Origin: Ignavibacteriales bacterium
GTDB taxonomy: Bacteria; Bacteroidota; Ignavibacteria; Ignavibacteriales; Melioribacteraceae
DNA: 64,000 nucleotides
Direction: 5' to 3'
Assembly: GCA_020061355.1 (NCBI GenBank)
Contig: JAGUYK010000012.1
Location: 1 to 64,000, forward strand
Position 1 is the stretch's first letter, and every line of letters begins with the position of its first letter. Shown here piece by piece: positions 8,641 to 17,778 of the stretch. Position numbers and translations under genes: made by a program. The notes below the pieces were generated by a model, which worked only from the letters and a program-made list of their open reading frames with translations, did no database searches and had not been told where the DNA came from.

Positions 8641-9570
8641 TCAGGATTCACTATGCTTTAGGAAATTTGCATTCCTTTTTAGTCCGCTAAGTTTTGCCCT
8701 TTTAATTGGACTGGTTTCATAACGGCGCTTGAATTCCAGTTCATCCATTTCAATTATTTCATTCAGATTAAATGAAGTCCCGTTGAGCGGTTCAAAATCC
8801 TTTTCACGGGAAATCTCAGAAAATTTATTATTCCAGGGGCAAACATCCTGGCAAATATCGCAGCCGAAGAGCCAGTTATCAAAATTATTTTTGAATTCTG
8901 ATCCGATTTCCCCTTTATTCTCTATTGTTAAAAACGAGATACATTTATTCGAATCAACAACATACTCATCAACAATGGCTTTTGTGGGACAGGCATCAAT
9001 ACATGCTCTGCACGAACCGCAATGATCGGTTATAGTTTCATAATAATCGAAATCTTGATTCGTAATTAATGTCGCAAGAAAAATCCAGCTTCCAATTTCG
9101 CGAGTAATTACATTAGTATGTTTACCGAGCCATCCAATTCCGGCTTTAACTGCCCATGCTTTATCCATTACCGGTCCTGTATCAACATAACTGATACTAT
9201 TAAATTGATTGTCAATTTCCTTAAGCTGTTCTTCAAGTAATTCGAGCTTTTCCCATATGATTAAATGATAGTCTTTACCCCAGGCATATTTTGAAACCTT
9301 TCCATAGTCTTTTTGATTGGAGTGTTTGTGGTCGGTGTAATAATTCATTGCTAACGATATTATACTTTTAGCTTCCGGAAGAATCGATTTCACATCTTTC
9401 CGTTTATCAAGGTTACGATTCATATAATCCATTGTAGCTTGATAACCAAGATTAAGCCATTGCTGTAAATGATTAGCCTCGTCTATCAATGGTTCTGCTT
9501 TAGCAAATCCGACAAGATCAAATCCTAGCTCTTTTGCTTTTTCAATTACTATTTGATTCGTTAATGCCAA
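8641..9570 (-). CDS. queG: Epoxyqueuosine reductase
   Basis: Cobalamin and iron-sulfur enzyme that reduces epoxyqueuosine to queuosine in tRNA. The N-terminal part carries the usual motif around DTGPVMDKAWAVKAGIGWLGK. Two 4Fe-4S motifs follow: CGSCRACIDACP, and CDICQDVCPWN with the extra upstream cysteine. At 309 aa it has the short form without the C-terminal HEAT repeats found in E. coli QueG. The start is TTG at 9570, 3 nt after the Rieske gene. It is likely last in a three-gene operon with the MBL and Rieske genes. Confidence 0.95.
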   Translation of the reverse strand: MALTNQIVIEKAKELGFDLVGFAKAEPLIDEANHLQQWLNLGYQATMDYMNRNLDKRKDVKSILPEAKSIISLAMNYYTDHKHSNQKDYGKVSKYAWGKDYHLIIWEKLELLEEQLKEIDNQFNSISYVDTGPVMDKAWAVKAGIGWLGKHTNVITREIGSWIFLATLITNQDFDYYETITDHCGSCRACIDACPTKAIVDEYVVDSNKCISFLTIENKGEIGSEFKNNFDNWLFGCDICQDVCPWNNKFSEISREKDFEPLNGTSFNLNEIIEMDELEFKRRYETSPIKRAKLSGLKRNANFLKHSES

Positions 9571-9573
9571 CCC

Positions 9574-9909
9574 TTACCACTTTAATTCTTTTTTGAAAAC
9601 CTTAACAAAAACATCATCACCTATAATTTTCACTTCATAAGAATCCAGACCCTTTCTTCCGGGGGCAAGATTTCCATTAATCAGATCAAACTTCCAACCA
9701 TGCACAGGACATACTAACTTACCTTCTTCAATGAATCCTTCGTGCATCAGGTGAGTTTTTTGGTGGGGACAAATATTACTCAGCGCAAATAATTCTTTGT
9801 TTACTTTGAACAGTGCAATTTCAACGTCATCAACAAAAAAACGTTTTCCGGTCTTTTCTTTTAAGTCGTCATATTTGCAGATCTTTGTAAATCCTTCAGT
9901 TGATTCCAT
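9574..9909 (-). CDS. Rieske [2Fe-2S] domain protein
   Basis: Stand-alone Rieske ferredoxin of 111 aa. The cluster ligands are CPHQKTHL and CPVHGWKFD, in the CxH-CxxH arrangement, with the order and spacing of NirD/biphenyl-dioxygenase-type ferredoxins. I chose the ATG at 9909, which overlaps the MBL stop as TGATG. A GTG one codon earlier is possible. No oxygenase or reductase partner is adjacent, so its electron partner is unknown. Its place between a metallo-hydrolase and queG suggests co-expression. Confidence 0.9.
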   Translation of the reverse strand: MESTEGFTKICKYDDLKEKTGKRFFVDDVEIALFKVNKELFALSNICPHQKTHLMHEGFIEEGKLVCPVHGWKFDLINGNLAPGRKGLDSYEVKIIGDDVFVKVFKKELKW

Positions 9910-10757
9910 CACGGTAACTCTGTGAATACATCTTTAAGATAATATCCTTTATCATTCTTAGTAATAGTTGCAGCTATAACTTCAGGATCATGTTCGAAAA
10001 ATAAAAACCAATTTTCTTCAATTGCATTAGGGTATAAGTTTTTCTTTTCCTGAAGTGTAACTAATGGTTGAAGATCATATCCCATAATATAAGGTAATGG
10101 AATATGGGAGGAGAATGGCAATAGGTCGCCACAATAAAGCAATGTATTGGATAAGTCTGAGATTTTTATTATTTGCTGTGCAGTTGTATGACCGTTGATA
10201 ATAATAAAATCAATTTCATCATCAATTTTATAATCTTGATTTATAAGGTTTAGAAGACCGTGTTCATACAAAGGAAGGAATCTATTTTGAAAAAAGCTTG
10301 CACGGTCCCTATCAGTAGGATTTAATGCCCATTCATAATGCCCTTTTTGAACGTAATATTTTGCATTAGGGAATGTCGGTTCCCATTTTCCATTAACTAA
10401 AGATGTTGAGCCGCCCGTGTGATCGAAATGAAGATGAGTAAGAATGACATCTGTAACCTGGTCCGGATTAATATTCTTTTTTTGAAGTGAGCTTATGAGT
10501 GTATTCTCAATTCGATCGAACCGGTAAATGGATTTAAACTTCTCATCCCAATTTTCTCCGATTCCTGTATCAATCAATATTTTCCGGTTACCCCCTTCCA
10601 ACAATAATGAACGGGCACCAAGAGTTACCCGATTCTGCTCATCAGCAGGATTGAATTTCTGCCATAGCGGTTTAGGAATAATTCCAAACATTGCCCCGCC
10701 GTCCAAGCCAAATGTCACAGTATCAATTGCAGAAAGATTATATTTTCCAATTTTCAT
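9909..10757 (-). CDS. MBL-fold metallo-hydrolase
   Basis: Metallo-beta-lactamase-fold hydrolase of 282 aa with the zinc motif HLHFDHTGG near residue 110. A second metal-site aspartate is in LLYCGDLLP and a late histidine in FFEHDPE. Overall layout resembles N-acyl-homoserine lactonase-like and other generic MBL hydrolases. The motif pattern alone does not define the substrate. No signal peptide is visible, so it is cytosolic. ATG 10757 begins the operon with the Rieske gene and queG. Confidence 0.9.
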   Translation of the reverse strand: MKIGKYNLSAIDTVTFGLDGGAMFGIIPKPLWQKFNPADEQNRVTLGARSLLLEGGNRKILIDTGIGENWDEKFKSIYRFDRIENTLISSLQKKNINPDQVTDVILTHLHFDHTGGSTSLVNGKWEPTFPNAKYYVQKGHYEWALNPTDRDRASFFQNRFLPLYEHGLLNLINQDYKIDDEIDFIIINGHTTAQQIIKISDLSNTLLYCGDLLPFSSHIPLPYIMGYDLQPLVTLQEKKNLYPNAIEENWFLFFEHDPEVIAATITKNDKGYYLKDVFTELP

Positions 10758-10826
10758 TATGCTTCTTTGATTAATTATTAATAGATTTTATACTGATAAA
10801 TTTATAAACAAACATAATAAAATCAT

Positions 10827-11702
10827 ATGCGACGTAGAATTATATTTATTTCCGTTATAACACTCCTATGCGCCCTTCTTTTTTCATCAGGATGCATAAA
10901 ACAGGAATCTGCCAGGTCATCATTTGAAACAGATCTTAAGGTTATGACGTTCAATATCCGCTATGGATCTGCTGATGACGGCGAAAATAGCTGGCCGGCT
11001 CGTAAGAGTTTAGTATTTGAAGTGATAAGAAAGAATAATCCGGATCTATTAGGATTACAGGAGGCTCTCAACTTCCAGATCAATGAAATTTTAGATGAAC
11101 TACCAGGATATTCTTATATCGGAGTGGGAAGGGACAATGGTAAATCCAAAGGCGAGCATACAGCTATCCTTTACGTTAAAGATCGGTTTATAGTTGATAC
11201 GACAGAAACATTCTGGTTTTCTGAGACGCCTTATGTTACAGGTTCTATCACTTGGGAAGGATCGCTACCAAGAATCTGTACGTGGGGACTGCTATATGAT
11301 AAGTTTTGTAACACGCCATTATACGTTTATAATGTCCATCTTGATCATCAATCACAGGTATCCCGCGAGAAAAGTGCAGAAAGGATTATTCAAAAAATTG
11401 AATCCGGTCAAAAGAATGTTCCAATAGTTTTAACCGGAGATTTTAATTGCGGTGAAAATAATCCGGCAATTCAAAAAATCCTTTCATACGGATTAATCGA
11501 TTCATATAGAAAGCTGAATGCTAAAAATGATTTCGAAGGAACTTTCAACGGATTTAAGGGTGACAAAACCGGTGATAAAATCGATTACATTTTTGTGAGC
11601 GATAATTTTAAAATTATCGAATCAAGAATTGATTACACAAATAGTAATGGGAAATATCCTTCAGATCATTTTCCCGTTACGGCAATTTTGAATTATAAAT
11701 AG
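10827..11702 (+). CDS. Endonuclease/exonuclease/phosphatase family lipoprotein
   Basis: Lipoprotein with a hydrophobic leader and lipobox FSSGC near residue 23, so it is likely envelope-anchored. The EEP fold is clear: MTFNIRYG, PDLLGLQEA (metal-binding Glu), VLTGDFNC and SDHFPVTAIL (catalytic Asp-His). Members act as secreted DNases, sphingomyelinase-like enzymes or sugar-phosphate phosphatases. The closest pattern is the generic exported EEP group. The 291-aa length is normal. It is transcribed divergently from the MBL operon. Confidence 0.88.
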   Translation: MRRRIIFISVITLLCALLFSSGCIKQESARSSFETDLKVMTFNIRYGSADDGENSWPARKSLVFEVIRKNNPDLLGLQEALNFQINEILDELPGYSYIGVGRDNGKSKGEHTAILYVKDRFIVDTTETFWFSETPYVTGSITWEGSLPRICTWGLLYDKFCNTPLYVYNVHLDHQSQVSREKSAERIIQKIESGQKNVPIVLTGDFNCGENNPAIQKILSYGLIDSYRKLNAKNDFEGTFNGFKGDKTGDKIDYIFVSDNFKIIESRIDYTNSNGKYPSDHFPVTAILNYK

Positions 11703-11738
11703 GCAAATTTATCTCTGCCGGGGGGTTCAAAAATAGCT

Positions 11739-12785
11739 ATGTATTCGAAAAGAATATTACTCCTTTTGTTAATTTGTGCAAGTATAAATTCTGCTCAATA
11801 TATAAAAGTTACAAAAATCCTTGATTCAAATTTATTTGAGTTAGAAGATGGTAGAGTAATAAAACTTGCCGGCATTGATGCCCCCAAGACCAATCATCCA
11901 ATTCAATATTTACAAAACCTATCCAATGATGCCATCTATTATTCCACACAAAATATTTTAGATAGAAGAGTCTTTATGGAAGTTGTTCCGGATTCAACCA
12001 TTAAAGGTTACAACCTTGTATTCCTTCATATAAACTATCTATTTGAAAAAGTAAATTATAATGAAAAGTTTTTACTGTATGGTTACGGAAAATTAATAAA
12101 TAATGTAAACGGACTTTATACTGATGAATTAAAAGAATCAGAATTGTATGCACAGAAATTTAAAAAAGGATTATGGGAATATTTTACACCGAAAAAAGAA
12201 GATATTCTTGACGAAGACTTAACCGGAATTGGTTTATCAAAACTAATAGCAGCTGATTCACTGAAAATGTTCGAGAAGAAAAAGAAAACTCCACTCTATG
12301 TTTCAATTCCTTTTCAATTATTTAGCGGTTCTGTATTCACAATTGTTGGTGCCTATGCAGCTGGTATATCTTATTCAGTTATAAAACCCGAACATGGTGA
12401 ATTTGCCGGTTTTGGCGCAGTTATCTTTGGTTCAGCTATTGGATACCTTTTTGGTTTCCCATTTGGGGTTTATTTAGTAGCAAGCATTCAAAACCCTAAT
12501 TTGTCTTACTGGGAGACTCTTGGATTTAGCAGTGGTTTAACTTTATTATCAGCAGGAATTTCCTATCTAGCGTTTCCGAATACAGATAGTCATCCAAGTA
12601 GAATAGCCATTTTGTTTATGCCCATGATAGGTTCTTTATTGTATGTCAACTTTATAGCCAAAGACTATCCAACAAAAGATAATCTCATTCCTATTGAAGG
12701 AAGAGAATTAAACTTTAAGACTAATAAAGATTTTTATAATTCTCAAGTAAGTTTTAGAATGGAGATATTAAGAGTCTATTTTTAA
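11739..12785 (+). CDS. SNase-fold protein with lost active site, fused to membrane helices
   Basis: Residues 1-19 look like a signal peptide. Residues 21-150 resemble a staphylococcal-nuclease (TNase) domain: KVTKILDSNLFELEDG, IKLAGIDAPKTNHP and LLYGYGKLI align with the OB-fold core. By eye the catalytic residues are gone: Lys42 and Lys50 stand where Arg and Glu are expected, and Asn92 where the second Arg is expected. Only Asp47 is kept. Residues 190-320 form four or five glycine-rich hydrophobic segments. It therefore looks like a non-catalytic exported domain attached to a membrane part. The role is unknown. It lies 36 nt after the EEP lipoprotein and ends at a terminator. Confidence 0.6.
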   Translation: MYSKRILLLLLICASINSAQYIKVTKILDSNLFELEDGRVIKLAGIDAPKTNHPIQYLQNLSNDAIYYSTQNILDRRVFMEVVPDSTIKGYNLVFLHINYLFEKVNYNEKFLLYGYGKLINNVNGLYTDELKESELYAQKFKKGLWEYFTPKKEDILDEDLTGIGLSKLIAADSLKMFEKKKKTPLYVSIPFQLFSGSVFTIVGAYAAGISYSVIKPEHGEFAGFGAVIFGSAIGYLFGFPFGVYLVASIQNPNLSYWETLGFSSGLTLLSAGISYLAFPNTDSHPSRIAILFMPMIGSLLYVNFIAKDYPTKDNLIPIEGRELNFKTNKDFYNSQVSFRMEILRVYF

Positions 12786-12790
12786 AATAG

Positions 12791-12817
12791 AAAAGGGCTG
12801 TATAAACCAGCCCTTTA
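12791..12817 (+). terminator. Rho-independent terminator
   Basis: Perfect 9-bp stem AAAGGGCTG/CAGCCCTTT with a 7-nt loop directly after the stop at 12785. The T run is short (TTTAT), and an A run on the left could serve minus-strand transcripts from the ferredoxin gene. Confidence 0.75.
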
Positions 12818-12842
12818 TCAAACCATATATTACTTAGTTTAC

Positions 12843-13175
12843 TTATCTTCCAATTCCATCAAGATATTCTTTTCTTTTCAATAAAGTATCTTTATCCTCA
12901 ACATGTTTTGGATCAGGCACGCAGCAATCAACGGGGCAAACTGCCGCACATTGCGGTTCATCATGGAATCCGACACATTCAGTACATTTATCTGGAACGA
13001 TAAAGAAAAAGTCTTTAGAGAAAAATCCTTCGGCACCTGATGGGGTAGCATCGCCTTCACCATAATGTTTACCGGCTAACTCCCACTGAGCACCACCTTC
13101 ATAGATAGCTGTATTAGGGCATTCAGGTTCGCAGGCACCGCAGTTGATGCATTCATCTGTTATCATTATAGCCAT
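12843..13175 (-). CDS. Dicluster [4Fe-4S] ferredoxin, Bacteroidota type
   Basis: Low-potential electron carrier. Cluster I ligands are [12 protein letters not shown] near the N-terminus. Cluster II is [18 protein letters not shown], with the eight-residue insertion between its second and third cysteines seen in Chromatium/YfhL-type ferredoxins. A spacer of about 45 residues separates the clusters, the form common in Bacteroidota. Length is 110 aa. The ATG has an AGGAG site. Partners such as pyruvate:ferredoxin oxidoreductase are not in the window. Confidence 0.94.
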   Translation of the reverse strand: MAIMITDECINCGACEPECPNTAIYEGGAQWELAGKHYGEGDATPSGAEGFFSKDFFFIVPDKCTECVGFHDEPQCAAVCPVDCCVPDPKHVEDKDTLLKRKEYLDGIGR

Positions 13176-13206
13176 AATTAATTCTCCTAGATTAGTGAAA
13201 AATTGT

Positions 13207-13602
13207 TTAGTTAAATTTTATTATTGGTATCAACCCAAAATCTATTTTATAATTATTGTTGGAGAAATACTCCTTCAGATCTAAAATCAATCGATCAATT
13301 TTATCAGTAAATTCTACCAAATCTATATTGTAATAAGAAGGAAGGTAATCATTAAGCTTTTGAATTCCTTTAGTAAACTGATTCACTGCACCTGAATAAT
13401 TATTGCAAATCAAATGATAACATCCAACCGAAACTTGAATCAATCCCTGAAAAAACTTCCTGTCTTCTCGATCACTATTAACCCATAACTCTTCGAAAAA
13501 GTCATGTGCCAAAAAGAAATCGGCATTGTTAAAGTAATTAATTCCTTGTGAAATATCTTTCAAATCTGGTGAAATAATAATAAAAGAAGTGAATAACTTC
13601 AA
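13207..13602 (-). CDS. DUF309 domain protein
   Basis: Small helical protein of up to 131 aa. The family signature is [21 protein letters not shown], followed by [24 protein letters not shown]309 proteins are cytosolic and of unknown function. The start is uncertain: TTG 13602 gives the longest form, but a later TTG at 13563 sits closer to where the family normally begins. It lies between the TPM/LemA pair and the ferredoxin gene, all on the minus strand. Confidence 0.8.
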   Translation of the reverse strand: MKLFTSFIIISPDLKDISQGINYFNNADFFLAHDFFEELWVNSDREDRKFFQGLIQVSVGCYHLICNNYSGAVNQFTKGIQKLNDYLPSYYNIDLVEFTDKIDRLILDLKEYFSNNNYKIDFGLIPIIKFN

Positions 13603-13629
13603 GCCAAAGAAGATTAAATATCCTGGAAA

Positions 13630-14379
13630 TTACCAGCTTCCGCTTGCTCCGCCGCCGCCAAAAGAGCCGCCGCCTCCAGAAAAACCTCCAAAACCGCCTC
13701 CAAAACTGCCTCCGCCACCAAATCCTCTGCTTCCCCAACCACCTCTGCTTTTGCCACTACCCATAGAAGAAAGAATTAACCACGGTAAAATTCCTCCGCG
13801 GCCACCCCTGCCTCCCTTACTTCCGGAGAAAATTATAAACAGTAAAATCAGAATGATATACATTATTGGAAAACCAATTCCTTTTTCATCATCTTTTTTA
13901 TCATTTGTATACTCACCTTTTGTTGCAGCCATAATTGCATTTAATCCTGAGCTTATACCGGCATAATAATCACCCCGTTTGAAATAGGGCCTTACTTCAT
14001 TTCTTAAAATTGAACTAGCAAGGGCATCGGGTAGAGTACCTTCTAATCCGTACCCGACTTCAATTCTCATTTTCCTATCGTCTTTTGCGACAAAGAAGAG
14101 AACACCATTATTATTTTTTGCAGAACCAATTTTGTTTTTTGATGCAACTTCATAAGTATACATTTCGAGAGAGTACCCATCTAAAGATCGAATCATTAAG
14201 AATACAATTTGATTGGAAGTGGAATCGTCAAATTTTTTGAGTGCAGAATTGAGAGTGTATAGCTCAGAGTTTTTTAATGTTGATGAGAAATCGTTAGCAT
14301 AGTTTTTTAGAACCGGAAAATCGATTTGAGCATTAACTATAAATATCGGGATAAGAAATAATAATAAAAAAAATTTCAT
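13630..14379 (-). CDS. TPM domain protein with glycine-rich tail
   Basis: Exported membrane-anchored protein of 249 aa. A signal peptide (residues 1-17) precedes a TPM phosphatase-like domain with NNNGVLFFVAKDDRKMRIEVGYGLEG near residues 95-120. One transmembrane helix (about 170-187) follows. The last 60 residues are almost all Gly, Ser, Phe and Trp, as in YgcG-type proteins. It directly follows LemA, a very common pairing in bacteria. The function of this pair in envelope maintenance is not established. Confidence 0.9.
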   Translation of the reverse strand: MKFFLLLFLIPIFIVNAQIDFPVLKNYANDFSSTLKNSELYTLNSALKKFDDSTSNQIVFLMIRSLDGYSLEMYTYEVASKNKIGSAKNNNGVLFFVAKDDRKMRIEVGYGLEGTLPDALASSILRNEVRPYFKRGDYYAGISSGLNAIMAATKGEYTNDKKDDEKGIGFPIMYIILILLFIIFSGSKGGRGGRGGILPWLILSSMGSGKSRGGWGSRGFGGGGSFGGGFGGFSGGGGSFGGGGASGSW

Positions 14380-14420
14380 ACACTGGCTCGGTTTTCTGCA
14401 CTCATAATTATAATAGGAAA

Positions 14421-15026
14421 TTAGAATTCAACTTTGGGTGCTTGTTGTGAACCTTCAATTGCTCTAAAGTATTGTTTTTCCGAGAATCCGGTAATCCCGG
14501 CAATTAGTGCTGCAGGGAATCTTTTTATCTGTGTATTATAATCCTGTACAACTTGATTGTACTTCATTCTTTCTACCGAAATCCTATTCTCGGTTCCTTC
14601 CAATTGTGCCTGAAGCTGGAGGAAGTTTTCGTTTGCTTTAAGTTGGGGATAATTTTCCGATACTACTAGCAACCGAGACAATGCACTACTTAAACCATCC
14701 TGAGCCTGCTGGAATTGCTGGAATGCTTGCGGATCGGCAAGCTGATCTGCGGATAGTTTTATTTGACCAACTTTAGCCCGTGCTTCAGTTACAGCCGTAA
14801 AAGTTTCTTTCTCAAACTCTGCAACACCTTTTACAGTTGAAACTAAATTGGGAATTAGATCGTACCTGCGCTGGTATTGATTTTCAACCTGGCTCCATGA
14901 CTGATTTACACCTTCATTCAGTCCTACAAGCTTATTATAAACACCAACACCCCACCCTACAATCATTATAACGAGTAAAACTACTATGGCAATAGTACCG
15001 AGAGCAATAATCCATCCTTTTTTCAT
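14421..15026 (-). CDS. LemA family protein
   Basis: Membrane-anchored coiled-coil protein of 201 aa. One N-terminal transmembrane helix (residues 6-28) is followed by the signature VNQSWSQVENQYQRRYDLIPNLV and VSENYPQLKANENFLQLQ. These match the LemA family throughout. The ATG at 15026 has a GGAGG site. It is the first gene of the pair with the TPM protein, 41 nt apart, and the two probably act together at the inner membrane. Confidence 0.95.
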   Translation of the reverse strand: MKKGWIIALGTIAIVVLLVIMIVGWGVGVYNKLVGLNEGVNQSWSQVENQYQRRYDLIPNLVSTVKGVAEFEKETFTAVTEARAKVGQIKLSADQLADPQAFQQFQQAQDGLSSALSRLLVVSENYPQLKANENFLQLQAQLEGTENRISVERMKYNQVVQDYNTQIKRFPAALIAGITGFSEKQYFRAIEGSQQAPKVEF

Positions 15027-15054
15027 TTATCCTCCACGAATATTATGAAATATT

Positions 15055-16416
15055 CTAATTTGTTAAACTTCTCATTGGAGCAGGTATCCTGCCGCCTCTT
15101 CCAACAAAATTTTCACAGCTTAACTTTCTAACTTCCATAACCGGGGCTTTACCAAGCAGTCCGCCGTAATCAACAAACTCACCTACATTTTTTCCGTATG
15201 CAGGTATAATTCGTACAGCGGTTGTTTTATCGTTAATAACTCCAATTGCACATTCATCTGCAATTATACCGGCAATTGTTGTTACAGGTGTGTCACCTGG
15301 TATTGCTATCATATCAAGTCCGACAGAACAAACGGCAGTCATCGCTTCTAATTTTTCTAAAGATAGATGACCAACCTGAACAGCTCTTATCATTCCTTGA
15401 TCCTCACTGACCGGGATGAAAGCACCGCTCATTCCACCGACTGATGAGCTTGCCATTAATCCGGCTTTTTTAACTGCATCATTTAACATTGCCAGAGCTG
15501 CGGTTGTGCCCGGTGCACCAACATCCTCCACGCCCATACTCTTTAGAATGTCTGCTATGCTGTCTCCCTCAGCAGGAGTGGGAGCAAGTGAAATATCAAC
15601 AATGCCAAAAGGTACATTATTCCGTTCAGCCACTTTTCTACCGATCAATTCACCAGCACGTGTAATTTTAAAAATTGTCTTTTTTATAACTTCAGCCAGC
15701 TGCTGTAAATCAACATGTCCGGCTTCTTTAATGGCTTCCAGAACAACACCCGGACCGCTAATACCCACATTTAGAACAACTTCGGGTTCTGATATCCCGT
15801 GGAATGCGCCGGCTACGAATGGATTATCTTCGACCGCATTTGCAAAGACAACCAATTTTGCACATCCAATTGAATCTCTGTCTTTAGTTTTTTCCGCAGT
15901 CGATTTTATCACATCCGCCATCATACGAATTGCATCCATATTGATACCGGCTTTAGTTGAAGCGACGTTAACACTTGAGCAGACACGCTTAGTCTGCGAA
16001 AGAGCAAAAGGGATCGATTTGATGAATTCTAATTCACCGTTTGTCATTCCTTTCTGAACAAGAGCCGAATACCCGGCTATATAATCAATACCAATTTCTT
16101 CAGCTGCTTTATCTAATGTCTTCGCAATCTCTAAATATTCTTCAAGCGTACATGAATCGAATGGAATTGAAATCGGTGTCATAGAGATTCTTTTATTTGC
16201 AATTGAAATACCGAACCTTGATTCGACATCTCTTGCATTCTTAACATGATTTTTACCGTACCGTAAAATCTTATCATATATTTTTTGTTTTGTTACTTCA
16301 ATGTTACGATCATGACAATCTCTTAAACTAATTCCAAGAGTAACGGTTCGGATATCAAAATGTTCAATTTCCGTCATCCGGATAGTTTCAAGTATTTCTT
16401 CAAATTCATAAGGCAT
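15055..16416 (-). CDS. PFL family protein (UPF0210/DUF711)
   Basis: Cytosolic protein of 453 aa in the UPF0210 family, distantly related to glycyl-radical enzymes but of unknown reaction. Recognisable stretches are [53 protein letters not shown] and the C-terminal [15 protein letters not shown]. It follows an ACT-domain gene on the same strand, the conserved UPF0237-UPF0210 gene pair found in many bacteria and archaea. The pair is thought to bind a small regulatory ligand, but the physiological role is unknown. Confidence 0.93.
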   Translation of the reverse strand: MPYEFEEILETIRMTEIEHFDIRTVTLGISLRDCHDRNIEVTKQKIYDKILRYGKNHVKNARDVESRFGISIANKRISMTPISIPFDSCTLEEYLEIAKTLDKAAEEIGIDYIAGYSALVQKGMTNGELEFIKSIPFALSQTKRVCSSVNVASTKAGINMDAIRMMADVIKSTAEKTKDRDSIGCAKLVVFANAVEDNPFVAGAFHGISEPEVVLNVGISGPGVVLEAIKEAGHVDLQQLAEVIKKTIFKITRAGELIGRKVAERNNVPFGIVDISLAPTPAEGDSIADILKSMGVEDVGAPGTTAALAMLNDAVKKAGLMASSSVGGMSGAFIPVSEDQGMIRAVQVGHLSLEKLEAMTAVCSVGLDMIAIPGDTPVTTIAGIIADECAIGVINDKTTAVRIIPAYGKNVGEFVDYGGLLGKAPVMEVRKLSCENFVGRGGRIPAPMRSLTN

Positions 16417-16454
16417 ATTCTAAAAATCCTTTTTGTAATCGTGAATTGTGAAAA

Positions 16455-16499
16455 GTGAAACGAATGCCGAAAACAGAATTCTTCCGTTTTCCGTTTCAC
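16455..16499. repeat. Long imperfect inverted repeat between ACT and UPF0210 genes
   Basis: GTGAAACG (16455-16462) pairs with CGTTTCAC (16492-16499), and inside it GAAAAC pairs with GTTTTC. A 6-nt bulge is present on one side. On the plus strand it is followed by six T, but no plus gene is there. On the minus strand the hairpin lies in the 92-nt gap between two otherwise paired genes and could act as a processing or partial termination signal. Confidence 0.6.
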
Positions 16500-16507
16500 A
16501 TTTTTTG

Positions 16508-16936
16508 CTATATCCTGTGCATATATCTGAATACATCTTCGTGCTGAAGATAGATTTTGATTTTTAATTCATCGGCAATTTTAGATATCTCTTCCTGAAT
16601 CTGTTTTAAGTCTTTTTGAGAAGCGCTTATATCAATAATCATAATCATTGTGAAAAAATCCCCCATCAGTTTTTGTGTTAAGTCCTGAATATCGCAATTG
16701 GCTTCACCCAATGCTTTTGTAACACCAGCAACAATACCGGGTTTGTTCAATCCGAATGAAGTTAGAATAACACGACCAGATGAGACATCACCCTTTTTGA
16801 AGTTGTATTCGCCACCTCCGGTTTCTCCAATTTTTTTGCGAACGGCTTCCTTAATTCTTTCGGGAGTAGCTTCGGAACCGAGTTCCTGTATAGCTTCAAA
16901 AGTTATTTTCCTTATTTCCTCTTCATTCAATTTCAC
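16508..16936 (-). CDS. ACT domain protein (UPF0237) with N-terminal extension
   Basis: Small ligand-binding protein of 142 aa. The ACT domain occupies about residues 50-140: VILTSFGLNKPGIVAGVTKALGEANCDIQDL, then FTMIMIIDISASQKDLKQIQEEI. UPF0237 proteins are normally about 90 aa. This one has about 45 extra N-terminal residues (EEIRKITFEAIQELGSEATP), a helical segment of unknown role. It starts with GTG in a GTGA overlap with the upstream TPR gene and precedes the UPF0210 gene. Confidence 0.9.
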   Translation of the reverse strand: MKLNEEEIRKITFEAIQELGSEATPERIKEAVRKKIGETGGGEYNFKKGDVSSGRVILTSFGLNKPGIVAGVTKALGEANCDIQDLTQKLMGDFFTMIMIIDISASQKDLKQIQEEISKIADELKIKIYLQHEDVFRYMHRI

Positions 16937-17778
16937 GGTTTAGTCCCTCTGTATTCTTTCTGAAGGTAATTTAATGTTTTGTTAGCCACATCGATATTTT
17001 TTTCAAGTGCAAACCTTTCTGCATTCTGTACATTACCTCTATAAAATCTCTGCCAAAGTAAAGTCAAAATTGCCATACCGTCAAACACACGATCTGCATT
17101 AAATGCGTTTAATGTTAGATACCCAGATAAAACATTCCACCCTAAGGATAAAAATCCTGAAAAGATATTGCCGGTATAAATTTGTCCGGCGCCCGGCAAA
17201 ATATAAGAAATTACAGTTGCAAAAGTAACGGAAACTTTCTCTTTTTCTACGCGGTCGCAAAGAATTTTGAGTTCGTTATAATAATTTATTTTTGCGAAAT
17301 GTTCCGATGCTTTCTTCCAATCATCTGTAAATATATAAGTCCAACCACGCCAGTAATTAAGAGAATCAATTTTTTCTTTGTCTGAATACTTTTTTTCCAG
17401 TTCATCCAGAATTTGAAGTGCCCGGGAAGTTGTTTTCCTCAGGATATTGGAGCGGACAATTTCAATTTTAGATGAATATATTTCTTCATCGGAATTAGCA
17501 TTCAATTCAGCCAAAGAGAAGTATTTGATAGCATCATCAAACTTTGCCCCGGCTTTGTAGCATTTACCTATCTGAAAATTTGCTGTGTATGAAAAGGCAT
17601 TTGAAGAATCATAAAAAAGTAATCTTTTATATTCTGTAATTGCATCGAAGTATTGTCGGGTACTAAATAGAGTATTTGCATAATCCAATTGGATTGAATG
17701 CTGGCTTTGTGCCTTTACCGGATATGATAGAGACAATAATAAAATTATTAGCAGATATTTTAGTTGCCTGTTTTTCAT
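16933..17778 (-). CDS. TPR-containing membrane protein with ILPGxGQIY motif
   Basis: Exported protein of 281 aa. After a signal peptide (cleavage near PVKAQ) come tetratricopeptide-like helices (residues 30-180) such as FDAITEYKRLLFYD and FDDAIKYFSLAE. The C-terminal part carries SYILPGAGQIYTGNIFSGFLSLG and a hydrophobic segment, the signature of DUF5683-like proteins of Bacteroidota. It is a paralogue of the next gene upstream, with which it shares the same order of parts. The ATG at 17778 overlaps that gene's stop by one base. Function unknown. Confidence 0.75.
   Translation of the reverse strand: MKNRQLKYLLIILLLSLSYPVKAQSQHSIQLDYANTLFSTRQYFDAITEYKRLLFYDSSNAFSYTANFQIGKCYKAGAKFDDAIKYFSLAELNANSDEEIYSSKIEIVRSNILRKTTSRALQILDELEKKYSDKEKIDSLNYWRGWTYIFTDDWKKASEHFAKINYYNELKILCDRVEKEKVSVTFATVISYILPGAGQIYTGNIFSGFLSLGWNVLSGYLTLNAFNADRVFDGMAILTLLWQRFYRGNVQNAERFALEKNIDVANKTLNYLQKEYRGTKP

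Noticed and set aside
13630-13850. Proline-rich plus-strand reading frame opposite the TPM gene
   Set aside because: It is the reverse complement of the glycine-rich tail of the TPM protein and has no independent support.
16455-16499. Terminator for a plus-strand transcript
   Set aside because: A T run follows on the plus strand, but there is no plus-strand gene upstream; the minus strand lacks a proper T run.
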